Assembly (NCBI GenBank): GCA_902796285.1
Contig: CADBOH010000009.1
Span: forward strand, 1 to 10,319
Source of the DNA: an uncultured Eubacteriales bacterium
Lineage (GTDB): Bacteria > Bacillota > Clostridia > Christensenellales > UBA1242
DNA length: 10,319 nt
Direction of reading: 5' to 3'
Both the position numbers and the translations under genes were made by a program. Each line of letters opens with the position of its first letter. Within the stretch, counting starts at the first letter, position 1. Of this stretch, positions 1 through 5,867 are shown piece after piece. The notes under the pieces were generated by a model. That model had not been told where the DNA came from, made no database searches, and saw only the letters and a list, made by a program, of their open reading frames with translations.

Positions 1-1013
1 AAAGCGGCAAGCCCAGCAACCATTGGTGTGGCAACAGAAGTTCCGCTAAGTTTTGTATACCCACCATTTAGTGCGCATGAGTTTATGTCAACACTCGGGG
101 CAACTAAATCAGGTTTATAGCGCTGGAAGGCAGGACCTCTTGAAGAAAATTGCGCAAGCTCGAAAAATCCTTCATCATACTCATCATCATTTAATCTATT
201 ATCATTAAAACCACCAACCGTTATTATTTGGCTAGACACCCCAGGGCTTTTTATAGTTTGATATTGCGGCCCGCTATTCCCAGCGGCAGCAACAACTGTG
301 ACCCCCTCCCGCCAAATCGCTTCTGCCCCTGACATAATAGGGTCATTATAACCAAGCGGCTCACTGCCAAAACTCATGCATACAACTTTGATATTGTATC
401 TCTTGTGATTATCGTATACCCACTCCATGGCACTTAATATTTTGTCGGCTGACGCCTCTCCATTAATATTTAATGCTTTAAGACTGACTATTCCCGCTTG
501 CGGTGCAATACCACAATACTTGCCCGCTGACATTGCTCCATTTCCAGCACAAACACCGGCAACAAAAGTCCCATGTCCATTATCGTCGTAATTTTTTGAC
601 TTGTTGGATATAAAATCCTTAAAGAGCAAAATTCTGTTCTCACCAACCCAAAAATCTGGATGAGAAGAAATACCTGTATCAATAAATGCGACGTTGCATC
701 CTTTTCCAGCAACATTAGATAGTTCAACTCCAAGAATTTTTCTTGAAATATGCATCAGTGCAGATGCAGATGAAACCGATGAAATAAATTTGACCTGGCT
801 CATGTTGGATAGTGCTTCAATTTGTTTTTTTGTTGCCATAACACGAAAGGAATTTATGAATAAATATTCATTGATAACCTCAATCCTATTATGTAATAAA
901 ATATCTTTAAGTCTTTTGTAATCATGCGCTCTAACAATGCACTCGCTTGTTTTTTTATTATCAAGCAAGGTGACTTTGTTTAAGAGTTTTTTATCTATCT
1001 TTTGTAAAATCAT
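1..1013 (-). CDS. Cytosolic subtilisin-like serine protease (S8 family), 3' end outside the window
   Basis: This is a serine endopeptidase of the subtilase family; 337 complete codons are visible and the gene continues past base 1. The catalytic set is present: Asp112 in VAFIDTGI, His147 in DDNGHGTFVAG, the oxyanion-hole Asn246 in VAAAGNSGP and the nucleophile Ser326 in GTSVATPMVAG (Val where Met is usual). Residues of about 25-90 look like an I9-type propeptide (ECIVRAHDYKRLKDIL, then FRVMATKKQIEAL and VKFIS). There is no signal peptide, since the N terminus is polar (MILQKIDKKLLNK), so it is probably cytosolic like Bacillus AprX. That comparison is inference. The start ATG overlaps the TGA of the upstream 88-codon gene (ATGA), with GAAGGG about five bases before it, which implies translational coupling. 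The substrate is unknown. Family assignment is secure; the physiological role is not. Confidence 0.95.
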   Translation of the reverse strand, partial: MILQKIDKKLLNKVTLLDNKKTSECIVRAHDYKRLKDILLHNRIEVINEYLFINSFRVMATKKQIEALSNMSQVKFISSVSSASALMHISRKILGVELSNVAGKGCNVAFIDTGISSHPDFWVGENRILLFKDFISNKSKNYDDNGHGTFVAGVCAGNGAMSAGKYCGIAPQAGIVSLKALNINGEASADKILSAMEWVYDNHKRYNIKVVCMSFGSEPLGYNDPIMSGAEAIWREGVTVVAAAGNSGPQYQTIKSPGVSSQIITVGGFNDNRLNDDEYDEGFFELAQFSSRGPAFQRYKPDLVAPSVDINSCALNGGYTKLSGTSVATPMVAGLAA

Positions 1014-1276
1014 TTTAACCCTTCAAGTAACCTCTTTATGTTGTTATAGTTTTCTTCTGGCAGTGACTCTTTTAAACTTTCAACAGCTTTTTCAAGAGCC
1101 CCATAATTAAATGTTCCTGCCATTTTCTGCCTGCCAACCTCCCTTAAAAGTTCACTGTTAAGCTCATCATTTGACATACTACTGTATTGTTCATACTTTC
1201 CCCTTAACTCATCTTCACTAAACTTCTTTTCCTTTTCGTCTTGACGAGGCAAATCAAACTGCGATAACTTTCCCAT
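1010..1276 (-). CDS. Small charged helical protein, translationally coupled to the subtilase
   Basis: I cannot name this 88-residue protein. It is highly charged and predicted to be soluble and helical. It begins with a short polar lead (MGKLSQFDLPRQDEKEK). A first segment, FSEDELRGKYEQYSSMSNDEL, is followed by LLREVGRQKMAGTFNYGALEKAV and a C-terminal helix ending NIKRLLEGLK. There are no cysteines, signal peptide or membrane segment. AGGAG lies nine bases before the ATG, a good ribosome binding site. The TGA overlaps the protease ATG by four bases, so the two proteins are probably made together. It might be an inhibitor, adaptor or substrate of the protease, but nothing in the sequence decides among these. 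I found no clear -35/-10 pair upstream; TATATT at about 1297-1302 is a possible -10. The coupling and ribosome binding site make it likely to be a real gene. Confidence 0.82.
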   Translation of the reverse strand: MGKLSQFDLPRQDEKEKKFSEDELRGKYEQYSSMSNDELNSELLREVGRQKMAGTFNYGALEKAVESLKESLPEENYNNIKRLLEGLK

Positions 1277-1371
1277 AGATGTTTTCTCCTATAATTCAAT
1301 ATATGAAATAAAAAAAATAAATTTACTTTTTTCTTTTTCACTATTCTTTACCTAAAAACATATATATCTTT

Positions 1372-1623
1372 ATGGAAAACAACATTTTAGAATTGTTAAT
1401 AAAAATGATGATGGGCGGAGCACCTCAACAACACGCCCAATCAACTTCATATCCTCAGGATAATTTCGTTCAAACACAAAATCAAAATTTACAGAATAAT
1501 CTCTTGCCGCTTGTACTTTCCTTGTTAAACAAAAATTCAAGCCAGCCCCAAACGGCAAGCAAAACGGATGAAAACAAAAAAGCAGAAGTAACTTCTGCTT
1601 CAAGTGATGAAATTTTGCTATAA
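1372..1623 (+). CDS. Putative small Q/N-rich protein, only plus-strand gene in the window
   Basis: This 83-codon frame is the only credible plus-strand gene. Two short hydrophobic helical stretches, residues 4-14 (NILELLIKMMM) and 43-53 (NLLPLVLSLLN), are joined by a linker rich in Gln, Asn and Ser. A charged K/E/S-rich tail ends in SDEILL. The composition is protein-like, whereas the opposite frame here reads as Phe/Cys/Leu-rich noise. No Shine-Dalgarno sequence precedes the ATG. TATATA at 1361-1366, with TTCACT 18 bases upstream, would place a transcript start almost at the ATG, so a leaderless message is possible but weakly supported. It diverges from the 88-residue gene and converges on the ATPase gene with a one-base gap. 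The ATPase terminator lies inside its last codons. If it is not a gene, 1277-1624 is an intergenic stretch holding only that terminator. I do not recognise the family. Confidence 0.58.
   Translation: MENNILELLIKMMMGGAPQQHAQSTSYPQDNFVQTQNQNLQNNLLPLVLSLLNKNSSQPQTASKTDENKKAEVTSASSDEILL
1571..1600 (-). terminator. Intrinsic terminator of the ABC ATPase gene, inside the converging small gene
   Basis: Read on the minus strand, AAGCAGAAGT, one T, then ACTTCTGCTT form ten-base perfect complementary arms (1580-1600). They are followed at once by a run of T interrupted once by G (1571-1580). The few central bases must open to make a loop, leaving a stem of about eight pairs. It lies 25 bases past the ATPase stop codon. 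In the plus direction the stem is not followed by T, so it works for minus transcripts only. Confidence 0.8.
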
Positions 1624-1624
1624 A

Positions 1625-2272
1625 CTATAACTTGTCAACAATTTGTCCATGTTTAAAATAAATGTTTCTCTTGCATAATTTTTCTGCAATTCCCTCATCT
1701 TTTGTGGCAACGACAAGTGTAGTTTTTTTGCCTTGGATTTGTTTGATAAGATCGATAACAACTTCAATAATTGGTTGACTCATCCCATCAAAGATATTAT
1801 CCACCATTAAAAGGTCTAAATCTCTAAATGTCAAACGGATAAGAGATAACACATACTTCTCTTCAAGTGAGAGGTCTTTTATTTTTGTGTCCTTTATTTT
1901 TTCAAGCGAGTAATCAATAATAGTTTGGTTAATCTTGCTTTCAATTTCTTTTTCGCTTAGCCCCCACGTTTTTAAGATATATTTAAAATTTTCATAAACA
2001 GATTTTTTTTCTAAAAAAACTGGTGTGGCTGGAACATATCCTGCATTTAAATCATTTTTATAGTTTAATTTTTCAATTGGAATATCCCTGATAAATACTT
2101 CACCCTTAGTTTTGTTTTCAAGTTTGGCTAAAATACGGATAAGGCTAGTCTTTCCGCTTTCGTCAGCCCCAACAAGAGCAACACTTTCGCCCTCAGCTAT
2201 ATCAAGTGATATATCATAAAGTGCATAAAACTCTCTTGTATATCTTAAAAACAAATTTTTTATTTTTATCAT
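1625..2272 (-). CDS. Degenerate ABC-type ATPase domain protein, stand-alone
   Basis: This 215-residue protein has the length and fold order of an ABC transporter nucleotide-binding subunit. Walker A is at 35-43 (GADESGKTS, with Lys41 and Thr42 kept) and the Walker B aspartate is Asp158. The motifs needed for hydrolysis are altered. The Q-loop position is Ala82 (GYVPATP), the signature is LSLEE at 134-138 instead of LSGGQ, the catalytic Glu is Asn159 (LLMVDN), and the switch His is Lys191 (VVATKDE). It should bind Mg-ATP but may hydrolyse it poorly or not at all; that is inference from ABC enzymology. No permease or binding protein lies beside it, so the partner is unknown. AAAGGAG five bases before the ATG is a good ribosome binding site. 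A TAAAAT at about 2302-2307 could be its -10, just after the preceding terminator. Being intact in 215 codons argues against a decaying pseudogene. Confidence 0.88.
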   Translation of the reverse strand: MIKIKNLFLRYTREFYALYDISLDIAEGESVALVGADESGKTSLIRILAKLENKTKGEVFIRDIPIEKLNYKNDLNAGYVPATPVFLEKKSVYENFKYILKTWGLSEKEIESKINQTIIDYSLEKIKDTKIKDLSLEEKYVLSLIRLTFRDLDLLMVDNIFDGMSQPIIEVVIDLIKQIQGKKTTLVVATKDEGIAEKLCKRNIYFKHGQIVDKL

Positions 2273-2311
2273 GCCGGCTCCTTTAATTTACATAATCTAT
2301 TTTACTATAAA

Positions 2312-2348
2312 GACAAAAAAAATAAAAGCATTTTTTATTGCTTTTATT
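2312..2348 (-). terminator. Intrinsic terminator ending the ylxM-to-lipoprotein operon
   Basis: On the minus strand AATAAAAGCA (2348-2339), an eight-base A-rich loop and TGCTTTTATT (2330-2321) make a ten-pair stem. A T run and TTTGTCT follow (2320-2312). The 5' arm contains the TAA stop of the lipoprotein gene (2344-2346), so termination comes directly after translation. The stem is AT-rich and has few GC pairs. The plus direction also has T after the stem, so it could act both ways. Confidence 0.8.
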
Positions 2349-2850
2349 GTATTTTTAAAGTAAATTGGTCGGATATTTGTTCACTGCCAACTAAAATGTA
2401 GCCATTTTCATCACTGTTTAATTCCTTTTCACCAGCAACAGCCCTTATATTTATGTTAATTCTTCCATCAAAATTAAATAAGTATGTTCGAGTTCTCGCC
2501 TGATTGTGATACTCAAAGTCCTCTTGCCCCTCTTTATCCTTTGCCTTGTATATTAAGTTTGTGATCGAATACCATTCATCAACTTCATCAATATTGAAAG
2601 TAAGTTTTTCTTGATTTTCTTCCCAAAATGTTATTTGACCTGTTTTGTTAAATTTGACTTGAACATCCACAACCATTTTTTCAAACCTTGAATCATTTGC
2701 AAAATTTATCCTTACACCATAATTTTTGCTGCCGACCGATGTTATTTCGCTTATTGTTGCAGTTCTTATCATCGTTGCATTTTCACAAGCAAAAATAAAA
2801 ATTGGAGAAAAAATTAACATAATTAAGGCTAAAATTCTTGTTTTTTTCAT
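2344..2850 (-). CDS. Putative lipoprotein, unknown function
   Basis: This 168-residue protein has an N-terminal lipoprotein signal: MKKTR, a hydrophobic core (ILALIMLIFSPIFIF) and a lipobox-like IFAC with the modifiable Cys at position 22. It would be anchored to the outer face of the cytoplasmic membrane. Phe at -2 is not the commonest lipobox residue, so plain signal peptidase I cleavage is an alternative. The mature part looks beta-rich, with alternating patterns such as YGVRINFAND, MVVDVQVKF and YLFNFDGRININIRAV, and no repeats or catalytic motif that I recognise. GAGGTG seven bases before the ATG serves as ribosome binding site. It follows yraN by about 50 bases with no terminator between, so it is probably the last gene of the ribosome-maturation transcript. 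A link between the two functions is not apparent. Export is fairly sure; function is unknown. Confidence 0.83.
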   Translation of the reverse strand: MKKTRILALIMLIFSPIFIFACENATMIRTATISEITSVGSKNYGVRINFANDSRFEKMVVDVQVKFNKTGQITFWEENQEKLTFNIDEVDEWYSITNLIYKAKDKEGQEDFEYHNQARTRTYLFNFDGRININIRAVAGEKELNSDENGYILVGSEQISDQFTLKIQ

Positions 2851-2900
2851 AAAAAAGCACCTCTATTAGCAAATTATTGCCAAAAAGAAGTGTTTTAAAC

Positions 2901-3245
2901 TTAAAATGCATTTTCTATATGATTTAGATTATCACCAACAATTTCAATAACATCAAATCTGCATGGGCTGTCCATTTGATTAAATTGCTTTAAGTAGTAT
3001 AGTGCCACCTTTCGCAGTTTATGTTGTTTAAATTCATCAACCGCCTCGCTTGGTCTGCCAAAACGATAAGTTTCTCTTTTTTTCACCTCAACAAAAATGA
3101 TAGTATCCTTTTGCTTTGCAACTATATCAATCTCGCCAAGGATGTTTTTATAATTCCTCGCCAAGATTTTATATTTATTTTTTTTAAGATACTGTTCTGC
3201 CTGCGTTTCTCCTATCGCGCCCGTAACTCTATCAAACTCTTTCAT
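2901..3245 (-). CDS. yraN: YraN / UPF0102 family, predicted nuclease-fold protein
   Basis: This 114-residue protein matches the UPF0102 (YraN) pattern: an N-terminal GAIGETQAEQYL helix, then NYKNILGEIDIVAKQ (Glu38, Asp40). IIFVEVKKRE follows with Glu53 and Lys55, then the FGRPSEAVD segment (63-70) and a C-terminal FDVIEI strand. The E-D-ExK arrangement is that of restriction-endonuclease-like folds. Activity has not been settled for the family in general, so only a nuclease-like role is claimed. The length is normal. Its ATG shares a base with the rbgA stop (TAATG), so the two are translationally coupled. This pairing with rbgA is common in Firmicutes near rnhB; rnhB itself is not in this window. 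Confidence 0.93.
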   Translation of the reverse strand: MKEFDRVTGAIGETQAEQYLKKNKYKILARNYKNILGEIDIVAKQKDTIIFVEVKKRETYRFGRPSEAVDEFKQHKLRKVALYYLKQFNQMDSPCRFDVIEIVGDNLNHIENAF

Positions 3246-4060
3246 TAGTCTAGCGTTATCCTTCCAATTCTTCCTTTTCTAAAATCATCTAGTACCGCGC
3301 TTGCCGCTCTTTCAAGATCATACTCATCCTTAGAAAGTTTATATGCCCTTTTGATTGCAATACTTTCAAGTGTCAGGTCATCACCAAACCTATCGGTTAA
3401 TTTATCGTTATACTTCTTGCCTACCATATTCAAAAATTCATCAGCAAGTTCTGTAATTTCAACTATTATTTCATCTTTTATTGAACCAATAAATAAGAGT
3501 TTTTTTGCAACCTCTTGATTTTCGAGATTTGGATAAAGGGTCCCCGGAGTATCGCAAAGCTCAATGTTATCACCAATATTTAGCCATTGAACTGATTTTG
3601 TTACACCTGGCTTATTGCCAGTAACTGCCTTTGCCTTGCCACACAAGTTGTTTGTTAAAGTGCTTTTACCTGAGTTTGGCACACCGACAACAATTGCTCT
3701 AATCACTGTTTTAATGCCTTTTGCCTTAAACTTTTCTATCTTCGCGCTCGCGAGCATGTTTATCTTTTGTCTTATAATTTTCGATGAATTGCTTTTTGTG
3801 CTATCAAGCAATACATAATCACTATTCTGCGTTTTGTAAGGTTTTGCAAGTTCTTTTACTCTTTCCTCATCTGCCATATCCATTTTGTTGAAAACATATA
3901 AAACAGGCTTGTTTTCAGCCAGCCTATTAAGTGATGGGTTGATAGAAGATATGGGTGCTCTTGCATCTAAAACATACACCACAACATCAACATTTGCTAA
4001 ATTTTTCTTTATTTCTTTGAGGGCTTTTGTCATGTGCCCAGGAAACCAATTTATTTTCAT
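3245..4060 (-). CDS. rbgA: Ribosome biogenesis GTPase RbgA (YlqF), 50S assembly
   Basis: This is a circularly permuted GTPase that promotes late 50S subunit maturation. The G motifs come in permuted order: G4 NKMD at 58-61, G1 GVPNSGKST at 126-134, G2 PGVT at 151-154 and G3 DTPG at 170-173. The N-terminal WFPGHM contains His9, which corresponds to the catalytic histidine described for Bacillus RbgA. The C-terminal helical domain (about 185-271) is the RNA-contacting ANTAR-like part. The length of 271 is close to the usual 280. It follows trmD after an 86-base spacer that lacks rplS and has no clear promoter or terminator. The ribosome binding site is weak (AAGAGAG about eight bases before ATG). 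It is coupled to yraN downstream. Confidence 0.97.
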   Translation of the reverse strand: MKINWFPGHMTKALKEIKKNLANVDVVVYVLDARAPISSINPSLNRLAENKPVLYVFNKMDMADEERVKELAKPYKTQNSDYVLLDSTKSNSSKIIRQKINMLASAKIEKFKAKGIKTVIRAIVVGVPNSGKSTLTNNLCGKAKAVTGNKPGVTKSVQWLNIGDNIELCDTPGTLYPNLENQEVAKKLLFIGSIKDEIIVEITELADEFLNMVGKKYNDKLTDRFGDDLTLESIAIKRAYKLSKDEYDLERAASAVLDDFRKGRIGRITLD

Positions 4061-4146
4061 TTTATTACTCTCTTATATTTTCTTTAAATAGAAGCAATTT
4101 TTCTTTTATTTCTCTTAAATTCACATGTTCTCCAATTTACATGTAG

Positions 4147-4815
4147 TCATTTTTTATCAAGCAAATCTGGGCGCAACTGTTTTGTCCTTTCAAGGCTTTT
4201 GGCTTTTCGCCACTTTTCAACCTCTTGATGATTGCCAGAAAGCAAGACTTCTGGCACTTTGTACCCCATGAAATCGGCTGGCCTTGTGTATTGTGGATAT
4301 TCCAGCATGCCAGATGAAAAACTTTCTTCTGTCAAACTTTCATCAGTTATAACGCCATCTATAAATCTTGACAAACTATCAATTATAACCATTGTAGGCA
4401 ACTCTCCGCCCGTTAAAACATAATCGCCAACTGATATTTCCTTAGGCTTGAATATATCAACGACCCTTTGGTCAATTCCTTCATAATGCCCACAAATGAA
4501 AATCAAATGCTGCTCTTGTGAAAGCTGTTTGGCTAATTCTACTGAAAATTTTTCACCAACCGGTGATGGCATGATAATTTTTGAATTTTCATCCTGCACA
4601 CTTTTTATTGCATCAAAAATAGGCTGCACCTGCATAAGCATTCCAGCTCCACCACCAAAAGGATAATCATCACACTTTTTATGTTTATCCTTAGAAAACT
4701 CTCTTATATCAATAACATTTATCTCTAAGATGCCATTTTCTTGTGCTCTTTTTAAGATTGAAGAATTAATATAAGAAAAACTTTCTGGAAAAAGTGTTAA
4801 GATATCTATTTTCAT
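4147..4815 (-). CDS. trmD: tRNA (guanine-37-N1)-methyltransferase TrmD
   Basis: TrmD makes m1G37 in tRNAs from S-adenosylmethionine, which prevents frameshifting. The SPOUT trefoil-knot motifs are clear: PFGGGAGMLMQVQP (52-65), CGHYEGIDQR (108-117), the knot VGDYVLTGGELP (129-140), then YPQYTRPADFMG and VLLSGNHQEVEKWR in the C-terminal tRNA-binding half. Arg150 aligns with E. coli Arg154. E. coli Asp169, the proposed general base, aligns with Glu164 (EESF). This is conservative and may be normal in this lineage. At 222 residues it is somewhat short at the C terminus compared with E. coli (255). The ATG overlaps the rimM TGA (ATGA), so translation is coupled. Unlike in most relatives, rplS does not follow. 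Confidence 0.97.
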   Translation of the reverse strand: MKIDILTLFPESFSYINSSILKRAQENGILEINVIDIREFSKDKHKKCDDYPFGGGAGMLMQVQPIFDAIKSVQDENSKIIMPSPVGEKFSVELAKQLSQEQHLIFICGHYEGIDQRVVDIFKPKEISVGDYVLTGGELPTMVIIDSLSRFIDGVITDESLTEESFSSGMLEYPQYTRPADFMGYKVPEVLLSGNHQEVEKWRKAKSLERTKQLRPDLLDKK

Positions 4816-5297
4816 AACATAACCTCTTTCAACTTTTCGCCATCAACCACTAAGCCATTGTCAGTTGATTTAAAAACTTCATCGATATACGGAACTTCCA
4901 TTTTTCGTCCATCATTTTCAATAACAAAAATGTCGGTTGCCCCATAGTTTAAAATATCCACTATCTGCCCAACTAAATTGCCTTTTTCATCGTAAAGCAC
5001 AAGTCCAATGAGGTCATCAACAAGATATTCATCATCTTCCTTGGCATCTTCAACTAGCTGTTTATCAATCTTGATAATTTTATTTCGATAGTTTTCTGCA
5101 TCATTTCTTGTGTTTACGCTTGCAAACTTGATATAAAGATATCCGCCACGAATATTTATTTTTTCAATTTTAACATCTCTATTATCAATCTGGCAAACTT
5201 TTAATGAATTAAAAACAGCAAGGACATTAGTAAGAGGCAAAGCCTTGACTTCGCCCTTAATTCCTTGCGGTTTTAAAATTTGTGCTATCTCTATCAC
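4812..5297 (-). CDS. rimM: 16S rRNA processing / 30S maturation factor RimM
   Basis: RimM binds S19 and helps mature the 3' head domain of the 30S subunit. The 161-residue protein has the N-terminal signature IAQILKPQGIKGEVKALPLT (4-23). Its beta-barrel runs to about residue 75 and ends with the DAENYRNKIIKI segment. A PRC-barrel domain follows from about 88 to 158 (EYLVDDLIGLVLYDEKG, GATDIFVIEN, VPYIDEVF). The length is typical of Firmicutes (about 165-175). It starts two bases after the khpA stop, so its ribosome binding site lies inside khpA, and it ends with an ATGA overlap onto trmD. Tight packing indicates one translational unit. Confidence 0.97.
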   Translation of the reverse strand: MIEIAQILKPQGIKGEVKALPLTNVLAVFNSLKVCQIDNRDVKIEKINIRGGYLYIKFASVNTRNDAENYRNKIIKIDKQLVEDAKEDDEYLVDDLIGLVLYDEKGNLVGQIVDILNYGATDIFVIENDGRKMEVPYIDEVFKSTDNGLVVDGEKLKEVML

Positions 5298-5299
5298 AA

Positions 5300-5530
5300 T
5301 TACTCCCCAAATTTAACAAAAACTTTCTTGTGTTGTCTTGAGGAAATAGATTTTACGATTGCTCTGATGCTTGAAGCAACTTTTCCACCTCTGCCGATTA
5401 CTCTGCCCATATCATCAGGGTCAACTGTAATATGGTAAACGGTTTCATCATTTTCTTCAATTTCAGAAACTAAAACCGCATCTTCATTGGCAACCAAACT
5501 TTTAACAATATACTCTAAAAGTTCTTTCAT
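5300..5530 (-). CDS. khpA: KH-domain RNA-binding protein KhpA (YlqC)
   Basis: This 76-residue single type II KH domain protein binds RNA and in other Gram-positive bacteria forms a heterodimer with KhpB (Jag), with links to cell division and RNA regulation. The core is MGRVIGRGGKVASSIRAIVK (41-60), with the GxxG loop as GRGG at 46-49, preceded by VYHITVDPDD and followed by the strand KKVFVKF. The length matches the family. It lies 12 bases after rpsP with GGAGAGG before the ATG. The rpsP-khpA-rimM order is the standard Bacillota arrangement. The Bacillus-type gene ylqD is absent between khpA and rimM. Confidence 0.96.
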   Translation of the reverse strand: MKELLEYIVKSLVANEDAVLVSEIEENDETVYHITVDPDDMGRVIGRGGKVASSIRAIVKSISSRQHKKVFVKFGE

Positions 5531-5542
5531 ATTCCTCTCCTT

Positions 5543-5791
5543 TTATTTTTCAATTACGCCGCTTTTTACAAGAAGATTTTTTGCTGTATCAGTTGGTGTT
5601 GCACCATTTTTGAGCCAAGTTTTTGCTTTTTCAACATCGATTTTGATTTCAGCTGGATTTGTGAGTGGGTTGTAAGTTCCAATGATTTCGATAAATCTTC
5701 CATCTCTTGGTGCTCTTGAGTCAGCAACCACAACTCTGTAAAAAGGTGCTTTTTTATCCCCTCTTCTTGCAAGTCTAATCTTAACTGCCAT
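5543..5791 (-). CDS. rpsP: 30S ribosomal protein S16
   Basis: S16 is a primary-binding structural protein of the 30S body. The 82-residue sequence has the family hallmarks: MAVKIRLARRGDKKAPFYRV at the start, VVADSRAPRDGRFIEIIGTYNP (21-42) and the C-terminal VEKAKTWLKNGATPTDTAKNLL. The length is normal. AAGGAGG followed by five A gives a very strong ribosome binding site, which can pair with an upstream CCTTT (see the 5797-5860 entry). It is separated from ffh by 76 bases, the longest gap but one (trmD-rbgA) between ylxM and yraN. Confidence 0.98.
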   Translation of the reverse strand: MAVKIRLARRGDKKAPFYRVVVADSRAPRDGRFIEIIGTYNPLTNPAEIKIDVEKAKTWLKNGATPTDTAKNLLVKSGVIEK

Positions 5792-5796
5792 TTTTT

Positions 5797-5860
5797 CCTC
5801 CTTAAATTTTTAAAGGCTTTTAACCTTATGTGTATATATCACTTGCCAATGGCAAGGTTA
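5797..5860 (-). promoter_or_regulatory. ffh-rpsP spacer with alternating complementary elements; possible control of rpsP translation
   Basis: In transcript order the spacer holds UAACCUU (5860-5854) and a compact hairpin CUUGCC-AUU-GGCAAG (5856-5842) overlapping it. Then come AAGGUUA (5827-5821), CCUUU (5816-5812) and the rpsP Shine-Dalgarno AAGGAGG (5803-5797). The first element is complementary to AAGGUUA. AAGGUUA can also pair with CCUU, and CCUU can pair with AAGG of the ribosome binding site. So mutually exclusive folds either free or cover the start site. The hairpin is not followed by U, so it is not a terminator. The arms are short (4-7 pairs); regulation is inference. A processing site is an alternative. 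Confidence 0.4.
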
Positions 5861-5867
5861 TACCAAA

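Noticed and set aside
1370..1603. Minus-strand 77-codon frame opposite the small plus gene
   Set aside because: It is Cys/Phe/Leu-rich without a ribosome binding site, and the ATPase terminator at 1571-1600 covers its start region. It looks like the shadow of the plus-strand frame.
4116..4145. ACATGT repeated in the trmD-rbgA spacer as a possible terminator stem
   Set aside because: The six-base word is self-complementary, so pairing is trivial. No T tract follows on the minus strand.
5842..5856. CTTGCCA/TGGCAAG hairpin after ffh as a terminator
   Set aside because: It is not followed by T in the operon direction (TGATATATAC follows), and the downstream rpsP gene has no convincing promoter of its own in the spacer.
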